A stretch of 64,000 nt of DNA from Ignavibacteria bacterium (GTDB taxonomy: Bacteria; Bacteroidota; Ignavibacteria; Kapaibacteriales; Kapaibacteriaceae), in assembly GCA_016707005.1 (NCBI GenBank), contig JADJIQ010000001.1, positions 494,001-558,000 of the forward strand, in the 5' to 3' direction. The notes beneath the pieces are model-generated. The model was not told where the DNA came from and made no database searches. It saw nothing but the letters and a program-made list of their open reading frames with translations. Below are positions 8,832 through 17,659 of the stretch, in pieces. The translations under genes and the position numbers were made by a program. The first letter of the stretch is position 1, and each line of letters starts with the position of its first letter.

Positions 8832-10379
8832 ATGAAAGCGTTCAAGAACGAGGTCTATCTCGATTTCTCGAAACCTGCGATCGCAGCTAAACAACGTGCA
8901 GCGATCGATGCTGTTCGTAAGAAGTTCGGTAAGGAATATCCGAACATCATTGGCGGTAAGAAGCTCATCACGGCAAAGAAGACCGTGAGTGTGAATCCCG
9001 CAGAACCCAAAGAGATCATCGGTACGTTCCAGAAGTCTGGAGCCGATGATGCAGAAAAGGCTATGAAGGCTGCGCTCAAGGCTTTTGAGTCGTGGAAGAC
9101 CGTGCCGATGAAACAACGTGCGCAGTATCTCTTCAAGGCCGCAGATGTGATGCGCAAGCGTCGCCTCGAGATCAACGCATGGATGATCTCTGAGGTTGGG
9201 AAGAACTATCTCGAAGCTGATGCCGACACGTGCGAAGCGATCGACTTCCTGGAATTCTATGGTCGCGATGCTCTGCGTCTTGCCGGACCACAACCGATCG
9301 TCCCGCAACCGGGTGAGAAGAATGAGCTGGTGTACGTGCCGCTCGGCGTAGGTGTGGTGATCCCACCATGGAATTTCCCATTCGCCATCCTTGCCGGGAT
9401 GTCTGCTGCTGCCATCGTTTCAGGGAACACCATTGTCCTCAAGCCTTCAAGTGATTCACCGATGATGGGTTGGCTCTTTGCAGACATCATGAAGGAAGTT
9501 GGACTACCTGCCGGCGTTCTCAACTATTTCGTTGCTTCCGGCGCCGAAGCAGGAGACTATCTAGTAGGCCATCCTAAGACACGGTTCATCTCCTTCACAG
9601 GATCGATGGAAGTTGGACTACATGTGAATGAACTTGCCGCCAAAACAGCGCCGGGTCAGATCTGGATCAAGCGTGTTGTTGCCGAGATGGGTGGTAAGGA
9701 CGGTATCGTTGTGGACTCCGAAGCTGACGTCGATGCAGCAGTTGCCGGAACCGTAGCTGCCGCCTTCGGCTTCCAAGGTCAGAAGTGTTCTGCATGCTCA
9801 CGTGTGATCGTTGATGCAAAGGTCTATGATGAATTCGTGACCAAGCTTAAGATCGAGGTAGATAAGATCGTGATCGGGGATCCAAAGGATGATGTGCGTA
9901 TGGGACCAGTGGTGAGTCCGCGTGCCGAGAAAACAATCCTCGATTACATCGAGATCGGGAAAAAAGAAGGCAAACTCATTTGTGGCGGGAAGAAGGTTAA
10001 GGGGCTCAGTGGATATTTCATCGAGCCTACGGTATTCGTGAACCTCAAGCCAAACTCCCGACTTATGCAGGAGGAGATCTTTGGACCGGTCCTTGCCGTA
10101 TGCAAGGCCAAGAACTTCGACGATGCTCTCGCTATTGCCAACAACACCATCTATGGTCTTACCGGCGCTGTCTTTTCGAAGAATGCCAAGAAGATCGCAC
10201 GCGCACGCGAGGAGTTCCATTGCGGGAATCTCTACCTCAATCGCAAGTGTACGGGTGCCATGGTAGGCGGACATCCGTTCGGCGGATTCAACATGAGTGG
10301 TACCGATTCCAAGGCTGGCGGACACGACTACCTGATGCTCTTCCTCCAAGCCAAATCGATCGCAACGAAGATCAAATGA
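8832..10379 (+). CDS. pruA: L-glutamate gamma-semialdehyde (P5C) dehydrogenase, aldehyde dehydrogenase family
   Basis: This enzyme oxidises glutamate-5-semialdehyde to glutamate with NAD in proline or arginine breakdown. The 515-residue protein has the dehydrogenase fold with PPWNFPFAI (cofactor/substrate region), the SFTGS motif, catalytic Glu285 (in AEMGGKDG) and catalytic Cys319 (in GQKCSACSR), and the C-terminal GHPFGGFNMSGTDSKAGG block typical of P5C dehydrogenases rather than general ALDHs. The start at 8832 is chosen because GAGGA lies just upstream and the resulting N-terminus fits the family; the frame is open to 8772. There is no proline dehydrogenase next to it. Substrate assignment is from family resemblance. 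Confidence 0.88.
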   Translation: MKAFKNEVYLDFSKPAIAAKQRAAIDAVRKKFGKEYPNIIGGKKLITAKKTVSVNPAEPKEIIGTFQKSGADDAEKAMKAALKAFESWKTVPMKQRAQYLFKAADVMRKRRLEINAWMISEVGKNYLEADADTCEAIDFLEFYGRDALRLAGPQPIVPQPGEKNELVYVPLGVGVVIPPWNFPFAILAGMSAAAIVSGNTIVLKPSSDSPMMGWLFADIMKEVGLPAGVLNYFVASGAEAGDYLVGHPKTRFISFTGSMEVGLHVNELAAKTAPGQIWIKRVVAEMGGKDGIVVDSEADVDAAVAGTVAAAFGFQGQKCSACSRVIVDAKVYDEFVTKLKIEVDKIVIGDPKDDVRMGPVVSPRAEKTILDYIEIGKKEGKLICGGKKVKGLSGYFIEPTVFVNLKPNSRLMQEEIFGPVLAVCKAKNFDDALAIANNTIYGLTGAVFSKNAKKIARAREEFHCGNLYLNRKCTGAMVGGHPFGGFNMSGTDSKAGGHDYLMLFLQAKSIATKIK

Positions 10380-10446
10380 TCTGATGTACGGCATCTCCCC
10401 TTTGTGACAATCGTCATAGTACCGGCATGGTACTTCCGAGACCTTT

Positions 10447-10462
10447 GTGATAGAAATATCAC
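10447..10462 (+). promoter_or_regulatory. Perfect leader hairpin with GAAA tetraloop
   Basis: GTGATA-GAAA-TATCAC is a perfect inverted repeat 17 bp upstream of the ATG at 10480 and just before the AGGAGG ribosome binding site (10470-10475). As RNA it would form a 6-bp stem closed by a GNRA loop; as DNA it could be a repressor half-site pair. A second short inverted repeat, GTACC-N5-GGTAC, lies at about 10420-10434. I cannot tell which function applies. Confidence 0.4.
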
Positions 10463-10479
10463 TGAGTCTAGGAGGTACC

Positions 10480-13400
10480 ATGTTACGGTTTATCACTACC
10501 CTCGCCTTCCTGCTCACAGCCACGCTCATACGTGCGCAGAGCCCCTTTACTGAAGTTGCAACCTCGATGCCCAATATGTGGCAGAGTATGGTTGCCACTG
10601 CCGATATCGATAAGGACGGCGATCTCGACGTCTTTCTCTCCGGCTCAACATCGCCTGATGGAAAGACTCTTGCGGTAAAACTCTACCGCAATGATGGAAA
10701 CATGACGTTCACAGAACGTCCAACAACAATACCAGCCGTTGCCTTAGCAGGCTGGGCCTCGTTTGGTGACTATGACAAGGATGGTGATCCCGATCTCTTG
10801 CTCATTGGCCGTACGGCCTCGAGCGGACTCGGAAAGATCTTCCGAAACGACGGGAACTTCACCTTCACGGATATCGGCGTATCGCTGATGTCGCCAGAGG
10901 CCTCTGCATGGGCCGCATCGGCCTTTTGGACGGATCTCGACAACGACAATGACCTTGATGTTCTGTTGGCCGGTGTTGGAACCGGAGACCAAGTGGTCAT
11001 CTACACCAACACCAACGGCAACTTTGCAAAAGCCATCGTCAGCTTTGAATCAGCGTTGATGGCCTCGCCGGGAGACTATGACAAAGATGGTCTCATGGAC
11101 GTCTTCATCTGCGGACGGTCCAGTAGCAGCCTGAGCGGAAAGCTCTATCATAATGCAGGCGGCCTGAACTTCACGGCGGTGACGTCTTCGTTCGAAGGCT
11201 ATGCCAGCAGTGCTTGGGGAGCTTGGGGCGATTATGATAAGGACGGCGACGTAGACCTGTATGTAACAGGTTGGACCGGCTCCGGTGACAACAGAAAATC
11301 ACACCTCTATCGTAACGATGGGGGAACAACATTTGCAAAACTTCCAGCCACCAATATCGAGGCGGCAGACCGTACCTGTTATGCACAATGGGTGGACTAC
11401 GATAAAGATGGTTCACTCGATCTTTTCGTAACTGGTTTCCATCGTGATGCTGTTGGACCGATCTCGAAGTTCTTCAAGAACACGGGCGGTTCGTTCAGCG
11501 CCGGACCAGTTTTGCGTCCAACGAATCACGGATATGCAACGGTTGCAGATCTGGATAAGGATGGAGATGTGGACGTCTTGTCCACCGGTACCAGTGACGA
11601 CATGAACATCCAAAGCACTACGTCGAACTTCAAAACCGTTTTGTATCGCAATGGTGAAGGGGGCGGTGGAGGTGGCGGAGGAAGTTCAGCATGCACATGG
11701 GCGGGAACCTGGAACACGAACTGGGGCACCATGGTGCTTCAACAGGTTGCCGACAGTGTATGGGGAACGTATACTCACGACGCTGGTCGCATCAATGGAA
11801 AGGTTGTTGGTACAAAACTCACGGGCCTGTGGTCTGAGTATCCATCCTACGCCCCTTCGCATGATGCAGGAGATATCGAATTCACAATGTCCGGAAACTG
11901 TACGTCCTTCACGGGCAGCTGGCGCTACGGTGTTGGCGGCACTGCTTGGTCCGGCGGCTGGCAAGGTGAACGCGCCGGCTTCAGCGTAACCGGTAGAGTG
12001 ATGCTCAATGGTAAGGGGCTTGCCGGAGTTGAAGTGTCCGGTGACGGAAAAATGGGCGTTACCGATGCAAACGGATATTTCGCTCTCAATGGAGTGAACA
12101 ATGGAACGATCACTGTCACGCCAAAACGTGACGGGATGACATTCGTCCCAGCTTCGGCCACGATCACGATCAATAATCAGAACCATGTAGACGTTGCGTT
12201 CACTGCCACTGCCGGAGGTGGAACCCAACCGGGTGAAGGATGTGATAAAGCAATTGCCTCCAGAACTCCAACATGGGAAGGTGACTACTATCCCGGACTA
12301 ATGACTGCCATGAATGGAGTTACTACGGCTCGTGAAGCGAACGGAACACTCCACGCACAATATTGGATCGCTCCTGGATATGTCTACCATACAAAGAGCA
12401 CAAACGATGGCACAGCATGGTCAACACCGGTTCGAACTGAATCAGAACCGAACTCAAGTAATACCAACGCGCTGCTCGTTGATGCCAGTGGAACACTCCA
12501 TGTAGCAGGCCAATTCAATGTAGGTAGCTACTACAAGCGTTCAACTGATGGTGGTGCAACGTGGTCAGCCCCATTCTATCTGCATGATCAGGGATGGGGT
12601 GATTGGGACTATGGTGCACTCATTGCCTTTGATACACAAGGCAGACTGCATGCCGTGTATTATGCCGCACACGGATGGAGCGATCCTCCTTACAACATCA
12701 AACACCGCATTTCAAATGATGCGGGAGTTACATGGGAATCGGAAACGGCTATAACCTCTATACCCAATGATGACGCTTTTGGGTCGGGTGCTACATCTCC
12801 TGTGCTCGGTGCAGGTCCAGACAACGCACTCTATCTTATCTACGCCGAACAGACATCTGTCACTCCTGAGAGATACAAGATCGTCTTGAGAGAGTGGCGC
12901 GGCTGGCCGTGGACTACGGGCATCACTGTTGCTTCTGATCTTGCACGAGTAGGTGGATTCGACCTCGCTATTGACGCCACAGGCACCGTACACATCGCCT
13001 ACACATCCAGCAAGAACGAAACAGATGCTGGTGCAACGCAGATGACATATGTGACTGCGAAGAATGGCGTTCTTAGCACTGCAAAGTCCATCGGTGATCC
13101 GGTTCAGTTTTGGTATGTGCCTTCGATCGGCTTTGCCAACGGCAAGGTGATGATCGCAGCAACAAAGATCAACCATACCTCGAAGCAAGGTGGCGGTGCC
13201 TATGTCTACAATGTCACGGATAACTGGCCATGTCCAGTAATGGTCTCAAAGACCACTTCAGTGATGCAGACCAACATTCCTTGGACGTATTACGACCGGA
13301 AGTCTGCAGGGAAGAACGATATCACGTGGGTTGAGATGTTCGATGATCGTGCAGAATTGGTTCTCTGCGATCTCACACAGTTCGCCCCGGGATCATGTGA

Positions 13401-16083
13401 CGGTGGTGGTGTTGTTGAAGGGCCAGCTCCTGTGACAAATGATTCCATCAACGTCACACTCAGCAGTATTGACATCAATGCTGTTGGAAATCCAACAGAA
13501 TTCCCTGTTGTGGACATCAACGTTACGGTTGGTCAGGCACGTGAAGGTATGCTCGGCGACCTGACCTATGAGAACTTCGAACTCTTCGAAGACGGAGTAA
13601 AGCAATTGTTCTCTATGGACACAAAGTCCGCCAGTAAACCTGATGAGAACGAACCGGCCGCCGCAGCCATTGTCATCGATGGAAGCACGGGTATCCCGGA
13701 TTCAACAAAACAACAGTTGATAACCCTCGTTCAGGGCATGGCGGAGAACATGAAGCCGAACTGGAGGATCACGCTCTTTCAATTCGCAGACGTAGTGCAG
13801 CAGAAGATCGATTTCACAAATGATGCCGGTGCACTGATACAAGCGGCACTCCAGCCCGGTCCAACGGGAGAAGAAGCTGTGATCATGTCCGCGATCACCG
13901 AAGCTGTGGACAAAGCAGCTCTGCAGCCTGAGAAATACAAGATCGTCGTAGTCCTCACAAGCGGTCGCATCACGGATCCGCAATTCGCTGCCTTTGCAAC
14001 ACAAAACGCTGCTTCAAAGGGTGTTCCGGTCTTCATTCTCGGTGTAACCGATATCAAGGGCGACCCAGCCTTACGTGCACTCGCTGAACGAAGCGGGGGA
14101 CGGATGTACACCAAGGGCGATGATCTCGATGAAGCGAACGACGATGCTGCTTCCACGCTCGGAAACGCCTATCGTATGCGGTATACAACCACCAACCAGA
14201 AACGAGATGGATCCACGAGGAACGTGAAGGTGGTTATGACCGCCCCTCTCAAGAGTGCACCAACAACGATCATCACGAAGTCCGATTCCAAGAACTACAA
14301 AGCTCCGGTTAATACCTCCGAAGCTGTAGTCTTCATTGATGCTGAGCAAACAACGCTGCCTCCTGGAAATGCAACCTCAACTCTAGCCGTTAGTGTGCGG
14401 AACATCACGGATAGTAAGGGGCTTATGGGCGCCGAGATCAACGTTGAGTTCGATCCTGCCCAAGTAGAGCTTGTTGGCCATCGCGAAGGCGAGTTCTTAA
14501 GTCCGCCACCACGTGATATCCTCAGCGACCTGAGCAACTTCAGTGATGCAGACGTTGGTCGCATCACACTCAATGTTGTCCGCGTTGGTGGTAACCCTGC
14601 CGGCGTACAAGGCAGTGGCCCGATGTACTACCTCACATTCCGCGCAAAGAGCACAACGGCACGTTCAACGGTTCGTATCACACGCGCTCAACTTCGGAAT
14701 GCTGTGAATGCGAACATCGCCGCACGTACGCGCGATGGGGAATTGGTCTGTGCAACAGCCACAAACGGACCAGGATCCGGTGTGGGATCTGTTTTCACGA
14801 ACTTCAATGATGCTGACCCTACAAATGGCACGGCACAACCTGCCACATTCCAGATCACTGAACCATACGTGATCACGCGCGTACAAACCCTGCATAGCAA
14901 GGGTGGTCCTCCAAAACCACTGTCCATCAAGAACGCACAAACGGGTCAGATCTATGGTCCGTGGAACCCACGCGGAGAAAAACGCGGTACGGTCGACAAT
15001 GCTCTCTGGATCGTTGACATCAGTCAGACACTCCAGCCTGGTTCCTACGATGTGATCGATGGCGACCCAGCCACGTGGACATTCAATAACGAATCTGATA
15101 TGCGTGGCATTTGTTGGGTTGATGGGAAAAAGGTCAACTCCGACAAGCCTGCAGGTCACACGGGAGTTCTCCTTGGCGACTTCGACGGCAACAACGCAGT
15201 GAACTTCCCTGACTACACGGTCTTTGTGTCCTTCTGGAACACAACCGATCGTAAGGGTGATATGGTATCCATGATCACCGGTGACGCTCCCGGAGCACCG
15301 CCGTTCATGATCGAGACCTATCCATATCGTCCGGATGGTCTGGTGAACTTCGAAGACCAGATCGTCTTCGCCCAGATGTATAACTGGACAAGGGGCTTTG
15401 GAAAGATCGATGACCTCCGTACCATGCCTGTTGAGCCCCTTACCCTTAGAGTTGAGGACGTACTACTCATGAGTGGCGAACGCGAGCTCCGTATCGATGG
15501 TGTCTCTGCACGCACACTCCTTGGGCTGAGCTTAATGGTCAACGGTGAACCTTCACTCATGCGCAGTGCACGAGTGAGCATCGGTAGGTTGTTCGATGGA
15601 CCGCAGACAACCCCATCCAGTTTTGTTGACCTGCGTTCCGGCGAACTTCGCACGGATCTCGTGGGACTTACACAGACGCAGGACGGAGTGAACGGAAGCG
15701 GTGGAATTCTCCGCGTACGGTATCGTCCGGTGAATGCAACGGATCGATTGACATTGAATGCCGTGGATGCAAGAGACGTTTTGAATCGCAGAGTTCATGT
15801 GATCTATGCAGAAACCACGGAACAGAACGAATCCGTAACCATCGTGCCTACCCCTGCAAACAGCAGCGTACTGCTTACTATCCGTGCTCCGCACTTTGGT
15901 ATTGCAACCGCAACGGTTACAGACATCACGGGCCGGATGTTAACCACCTGGACATGTGAATTGGACGGTGACGGCAATGGCAAGGCAACGTTCTCTGTGA
16001 TGGATCTCCCGCAAGGCGCATATCTCGTCCATGTTGACGCAGAAGGACATCGCTCCACAGTGCCCCTTCTCATCGTACGATGA
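10480..16083 (+). CDS. Giant multidomain secreted surface protein (FG-GAP, CRD, vWA, cohesin-like, dockerin-like, T9SS C-terminal domain)
   Basis: The 1867-residue protein starts with a signal peptide (MLRFITTLAFLLTATLIRAQ); the start is fixed by AGGAGG at 10470-10475. In order I see seven FG-GAP/VCBS-type repeats with DxDxDG calcium motifs (about residues 25-390, likely a beta-propeller), a poly-Gly linker near 393-404, a carboxypeptidase-regulatory-like domain (about 501-577), and a region with BNR-like motifs such as STDGGATWS (about 590-970). These are followed by a von Willebrand A-like domain (about 1055-1225), a cohesin-like domain (about 1284-1424), a dockerin-like pair of EF-hand motifs (GDFDGNNAVNFPDY and DGLVNFEDQ, about 1566-1640) and a C-terminal sorting-type domain ending LLIVR. 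It is probably exported by the type IX system and may bind glycans or other surface proteins. The downstream lipoprotein gene starts 34 bp later and also has a cohesin-like fold, so the two may work together (inference). Confidence 0.85.
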   Translation: MLRFITTLAFLLTATLIRAQSPFTEVATSMPNMWQSMVATADIDKDGDLDVFLSGSTSPDGKTLAVKLYRNDGNMTFTERPTTIPAVALAGWASFGDYDKDGDPDLLLIGRTASSGLGKIFRNDGNFTFTDIGVSLMSPEASAWAASAFWTDLDNDNDLDVLLAGVGTGDQVVIYTNTNGNFAKAIVSFESALMASPGDYDKDGLMDVFICGRSSSSLSGKLYHNAGGLNFTAVTSSFEGYASSAWGAWGDYDKDGDVDLYVTGWTGSGDNRKSHLYRNDGGTTFAKLPATNIEAADRTCYAQWVDYDKDGSLDLFVTGFHRDAVGPISKFFKNTGGSFSAGPVLRPTNHGYATVADLDKDGDVDVLSTGTSDDMNIQSTTSNFKTVLYRNGEGGGGGGGGSSACTWAGTWNTNWGTMVLQQVADSVWGTYTHDAGRINGKVVGTKLTGLWSEYPSYAPSHDAGDIEFTMSGNCTSFTGSWRYGVGGTAWSGGWQGERAGFSVTGRVMLNGKGLAGVEVSGDGKMGVTDANGYFALNGVNNGTITVTPKRDGMTFVPASATITINNQNHVDVAFTATAGGGTQPGEGCDKAIASRTPTWEGDYYPGLMTAMNGVTTAREANGTLHAQYWIAPGYVYHTKSTNDGTAWSTPVRTESEPNSSNTNALLVDASGTLHVAGQFNVGSYYKRSTDGGATWSAPFYLHDQGWGDWDYGALIAFDTQGRLHAVYYAAHGWSDPPYNIKHRISNDAGVTWESETAITSIPNDDAFGSGATSPVLGAGPDNALYLIYAEQTSVTPERYKIVLREWRGWPWTTGITVASDLARVGGFDLAIDATGTVHIAYTSSKNETDAGATQMTYVTAKNGVLSTAKSIGDPVQFWYVPSIGFANGKVMIAATKINHTSKQGGGAYVYNVTDNWPCPVMVSKTTSVMQTNIPWTYYDRKSAGKNDITWVEMFDDRAELVLCDLTQFAPGSCDGGGVVEGPAPVTNDSINVTLSSIDINAVGNPTEFPVVDINVTVGQAREGMLGDLTYENFELFEDGVKQLFSMDTKSASKPDENEPAAAAIVIDGSTGIPDSTKQQLITLVQGMAENMKPNWRITLFQFADVVQQKIDFTNDAGALIQAALQPGPTGEEAVIMSAITEAVDKAALQPEKYKIVVVLTSGRITDPQFAAFATQNAASKGVPVFILGVTDIKGDPALRALAERSGGRMYTKGDDLDEANDDAASTLGNAYRMRYTTTNQKRDGSTRNVKVVMTAPLKSAPTTIITKSDSKNYKAPVNTSEAVVFIDAEQTTLPPGNATSTLAVSVRNITDSKGLMGAEINVEFDPAQVELVGHREGEFLSPPPRDILSDLSNFSDADVGRITLNVVRVGGNPAGVQGSGPMYYLTFRAKSTTARSTVRITRAQLRNAVNANIAARTRDGELVCATATNGPGSGVGSVFTNFNDADPTNGTAQPATFQITEPYVITRVQTLHSKGGPPKPLSIKNAQTGQIYGPWNPRGEKRGTVDNALWIVDISQTLQPGSYDVIDGDPATWTFNNESDMRGICWVDGKKVNSDKPAGHTGVLLGDFDGNNAVNFPDYTVFVSFWNTTDRKGDMVSMITGDAPGAPPFMIETYPYRPDGLVNFEDQIVFAQMYNWTRGFGKIDDLRTMPVEPLTLRVEDVLLMSGERELRIDGVSARTLLGLSLMVNGEPSLMRSARVSIGRLFDGPQTTPSSFVDLRSGELRTDLVGLTQTQDGVNGSGGILRVRYRPVNATDRLTLNAVDARDVLNRRVHVIYAETTEQNESVTIVPTPANSSVLLTIRAPHFGIATATVTDITGRMLTTWTCELDGDGNGKATFSVMDLPQGAYLVHVDAEGHRSTVPLLIVR

Positions 16084-16117
16084 CCATTGATCAACAAGAA
16101 ATCCAGTGAGGACAATC

Positions 16118-16678
16118 ATGAAAACGACCTTCTCGATCCTAGCTCGGACGATCATGGTCATGGCATTGGCGGTGGCAGTAGGTGCGTGCAGTGGGGATGA
16201 CACAACCAATCCTCCAACTCCGCCAGCTGAATTGACCATGGCCTTGGATCCATCTCCGATCTACCTCGGCGCCGGATCAACAGCAACGATCAAACTGAAG
16301 ATCAACAATGCTGACAAACTTGTTTCTTGGCGTGCCGTGATCAGCTTTAACCCAGCGAAGATCAACGTCTCCAGTCTGAAGATCCGCGAGGTCTCAGACA
16401 ATCTGCTCAGCAGAACGGGAGCAACGATCATTGAATCGGACAAGGTGATCGACCAAGACAACGGAACGATCACGATCAGCGCTCTTGGCCAGAGCTCTGG
16501 ATTCACGGGAGTAACGGGAAGCGGAACAGTGGCTCAATTCACGATCTCTTCTCCGACTGCCGACCCAACCAGTGCAATCACGCTGTCAACTGCCGAGGTC
16601 TACACCTATCCGGTGACCAACCCTCCAGTAGCCAAGACACCAACAAAAGTTTCTGCCGACGTTAAAAAGCCCTCCTAG
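16118..16678 (+). CDS. Cohesin-domain-like lipoprotein
   Basis: This 186-residue protein has a lipoprotein signal peptide with lipobox AVGAC (Cys24) and then a single domain that resembles cohesin/BACON-type beta-sandwiches: it speaks of SWRAVISFNPAKINV and ends with the GSGTVAQFTISSP strand, as cohesins do (FDPAxVxV ... GxGxLAxLxF). It follows the giant surface protein by 34 bp and is probably co-transcribed. The ATG at 16118 is preceded by TGAGGA. The likely role is an outer-membrane anchor that binds a partner domain, perhaps the dockerin-like motif of the neighbour; that link is inference. Confidence 0.75.
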   Translation: MKTTFSILARTIMVMALAVAVGACSGDDTTNPPTPPAELTMALDPSPIYLGAGSTATIKLKINNADKLVSWRAVISFNPAKINVSSLKIREVSDNLLSRTGATIIESDKVIDQDNGTITISALGQSSGFTGVTGSGTVAQFTISSPTADPTSAITLSTAEVYTYPVTNPPVAKTPTKVSADVKKPS

Positions 16679-16702
16679 CGTCGTCGACAGATAACACGAC
16701 AT

Positions 16703-16733
16703 GCGCCCCGTGAACGTCCAGTTCACGGGGCGC
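16703..16733 (+). terminator. Strong hairpin without T-tract after the lipoprotein gene
   Basis: GCGCCCCGTGAAC and GTTCACGGGGCGC form a perfect 13-bp stem with a 5-base loop, 25 bp after the stop codon. No T-run follows, so it may be a U-less terminator or an mRNA 3'-end protecting hairpin. Confidence 0.6.
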
Positions 16734-16758
16734 TGCCGTAAGAAAGAGGCAATAGTCA

Positions 16759-16778
16759 CCCCGAGCGAAGTCGAGGGG
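16759..16778. repeat. REP-like short palindrome (CCCC..GAGCGAAGTCGA..GGGG)
   Basis: The 20-bp unit has C4 and G4 ends around GAGCGAAGTCGA. I recall closely similar CCCTGAGCGAAGTCGAAGGG-type palindromes scattered through many bacterial genomes; this recollection is from memory. It lies at the head of the tandem repeats. Confidence 0.5.
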
Positions 16779-16780
16779 GG

Positions 16781-16831
16781 CGCGAAGAGGCGAAAGGGCG
16801 AAGAGGCGAAGAGGCGAAAGGGCGAAGAGGC
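16781..16831 (+). repeat. 8-base tandem repeat (GCGAAGAG / GCGAAAGG), about six units
   Basis: Units GCGAAGAG and GCGAAAGG alternate after the REP-like palindrome. It occupies the middle of the non-coding stretch between the lipoprotein gene and the gene at 16900. Confidence 0.8.
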
Positions 16832-16842
16832 ACGACCGTCAC

Positions 16843-16887
16843 AACGTCATAACGTCATAACGTCATAACGTCATTAAGTCATAACGT
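16843..16887 (+). repeat. 8-base tandem repeat (AACGTCAT), about 5.5 units
   Basis: AACGTCAT is repeated head to tail four times exactly, then TAAGTCAT, then AACGT. The last partial unit runs directly into the TAGATTTG promoter element of the next gene. Confidence 0.88.
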
Positions 16888-16894
16888 AGATTTG
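16887..16894 (+). promoter_or_regulatory. -7 element (TAGATTTG) directly before the start codon
   Basis: TAGATTTG fits TAnnTTTG exactly and ends 5 bases before the ATG at 16900, so transcription would begin at or next to the start codon and give a leaderless mRNA. The -33 region is made of AACGTCAT repeats and has no TTG. Confidence 0.5.
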
Positions 16895-16899
16895 CGAAC

Positions 16900-17619
16900 A
16901 TGAAAACTGTTGTCCTTGCTGTTGTTGTCATTGTTGCCACAGCCTCTGCCTTTGCACAGGACTACGGGCTATTTCATGGTACGTGGTTCCATGCGAACTT
17001 CCTCGATGTGCTGAAGAAGACATCGTCCGTCGAAAGGGCAATCCAGGCGAAGGGGGCAGACGAGCCATTGTACATCAGGATCGACTCCACGCATCAGGAC
17101 GGAAAGATCGCTGCTGGCATGAACCTCGGTGCTCCTGAAGAGCTGGTTATGCTAAAGACATCCATTCCCAATGCAGGGATGAAGTGGGCGATAGGAACCA
17201 TCGACCATCCTTTCTGGATCGTCACCGTTGATGAAAGAGCACAGTCATATATCGCTCTTACCAAGATCGACAGTATGGAAGGTAAGCCGGTTGTGCTTGG
17301 AAGGTTGCCATCCAAGAATCCGGATCCAATGTTCATCCTCAAGCGGATGATCAATGCCTCAGTATTGTCCGGCTCCTGGGTAGATGCTAAGGGCAAGGAA
17401 ACGATCTTCAGCAATGGTATGGTTGCCACGATGGGTGGATCCACGTTCACCTACGATCTCTCCATAAACGCACTCAACTACACCATCACGCTTACGGCAA
17501 CAGAGGGCAAACCGAAGAGTTACATTGTGCAGCGCATGGGAGATGGTCTAACGCTCACACCGCTGCATGGATCGAAGACCACCCAGCAGCCCATAGCCCT
17601 GAAAAGAAAAACGCCGTGA
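16900..17619 (+). CDS. Secreted protein of unknown function
   Basis: The 239-residue product begins with a clear Sec signal peptide (KTVVLAVVVIVATASAFAQ) and is therefore periplasmic, outer-membrane or secreted. I do not recognise the mature part. It contains two similar beta-rich halves: one around FHGTWFHANF and a second around SGSWVDAKGKETIFSNG, the latter reminiscent of lipocalin-like GxW openings found in small secreted Bacteroidota proteins. There is no T9SS-type C-terminus; it ends in a basic tail (LKRKTP). The start codon is preceded only by the promoter element, with no ribosome binding site. The stop lies inside a bidirectional terminator shared with the convergent gene. Confidence 0.78.
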   Translation: MKTVVLAVVVIVATASAFAQDYGLFHGTWFHANFLDVLKKTSSVERAIQAKGADEPLYIRIDSTHQDGKIAAGMNLGAPEELVMLKTSIPNAGMKWAIGTIDHPFWIVTVDERAQSYIALTKIDSMEGKPVVLGRLPSKNPDPMFILKRMINASVLSGSWVDAKGKETIFSNGMVATMGGSTFTYDLSINALNYTITLTATEGKPKSYIVQRMGDGLTLTPLHGSKTTQQPIALKRKTP

Positions 17620-17643
17620 GGCGCAAGCCGCACGGCGTTCATT
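17610..17643. terminator. Bidirectional terminator between convergent genes
   Basis: AACGCCGTG (17610-17618) pairs with CACGGCGTT (17631-17639), and an inner GGC-GCAA-GCC extends it. An A-rich tract precedes it and TTCATT follows, so it can serve the plus-strand gene and, in reverse, the minus-strand gene at 17660. Confidence 0.8.
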
Positions 17644-17659
17644 GTATACTCGATCAACG

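Noticed and set aside
12712..13188. Minus-strand ORF of 158 codons inside the giant surface protein gene
   Set aside because: Cys/His/Arg-rich antisense translation of repeats; no start signal and no family resemblance.
16781..16887. Possible CRISPR array
   Set aside because: The repeats are 8 bases long and directly adjacent, with no spacers; no cas gene is present.
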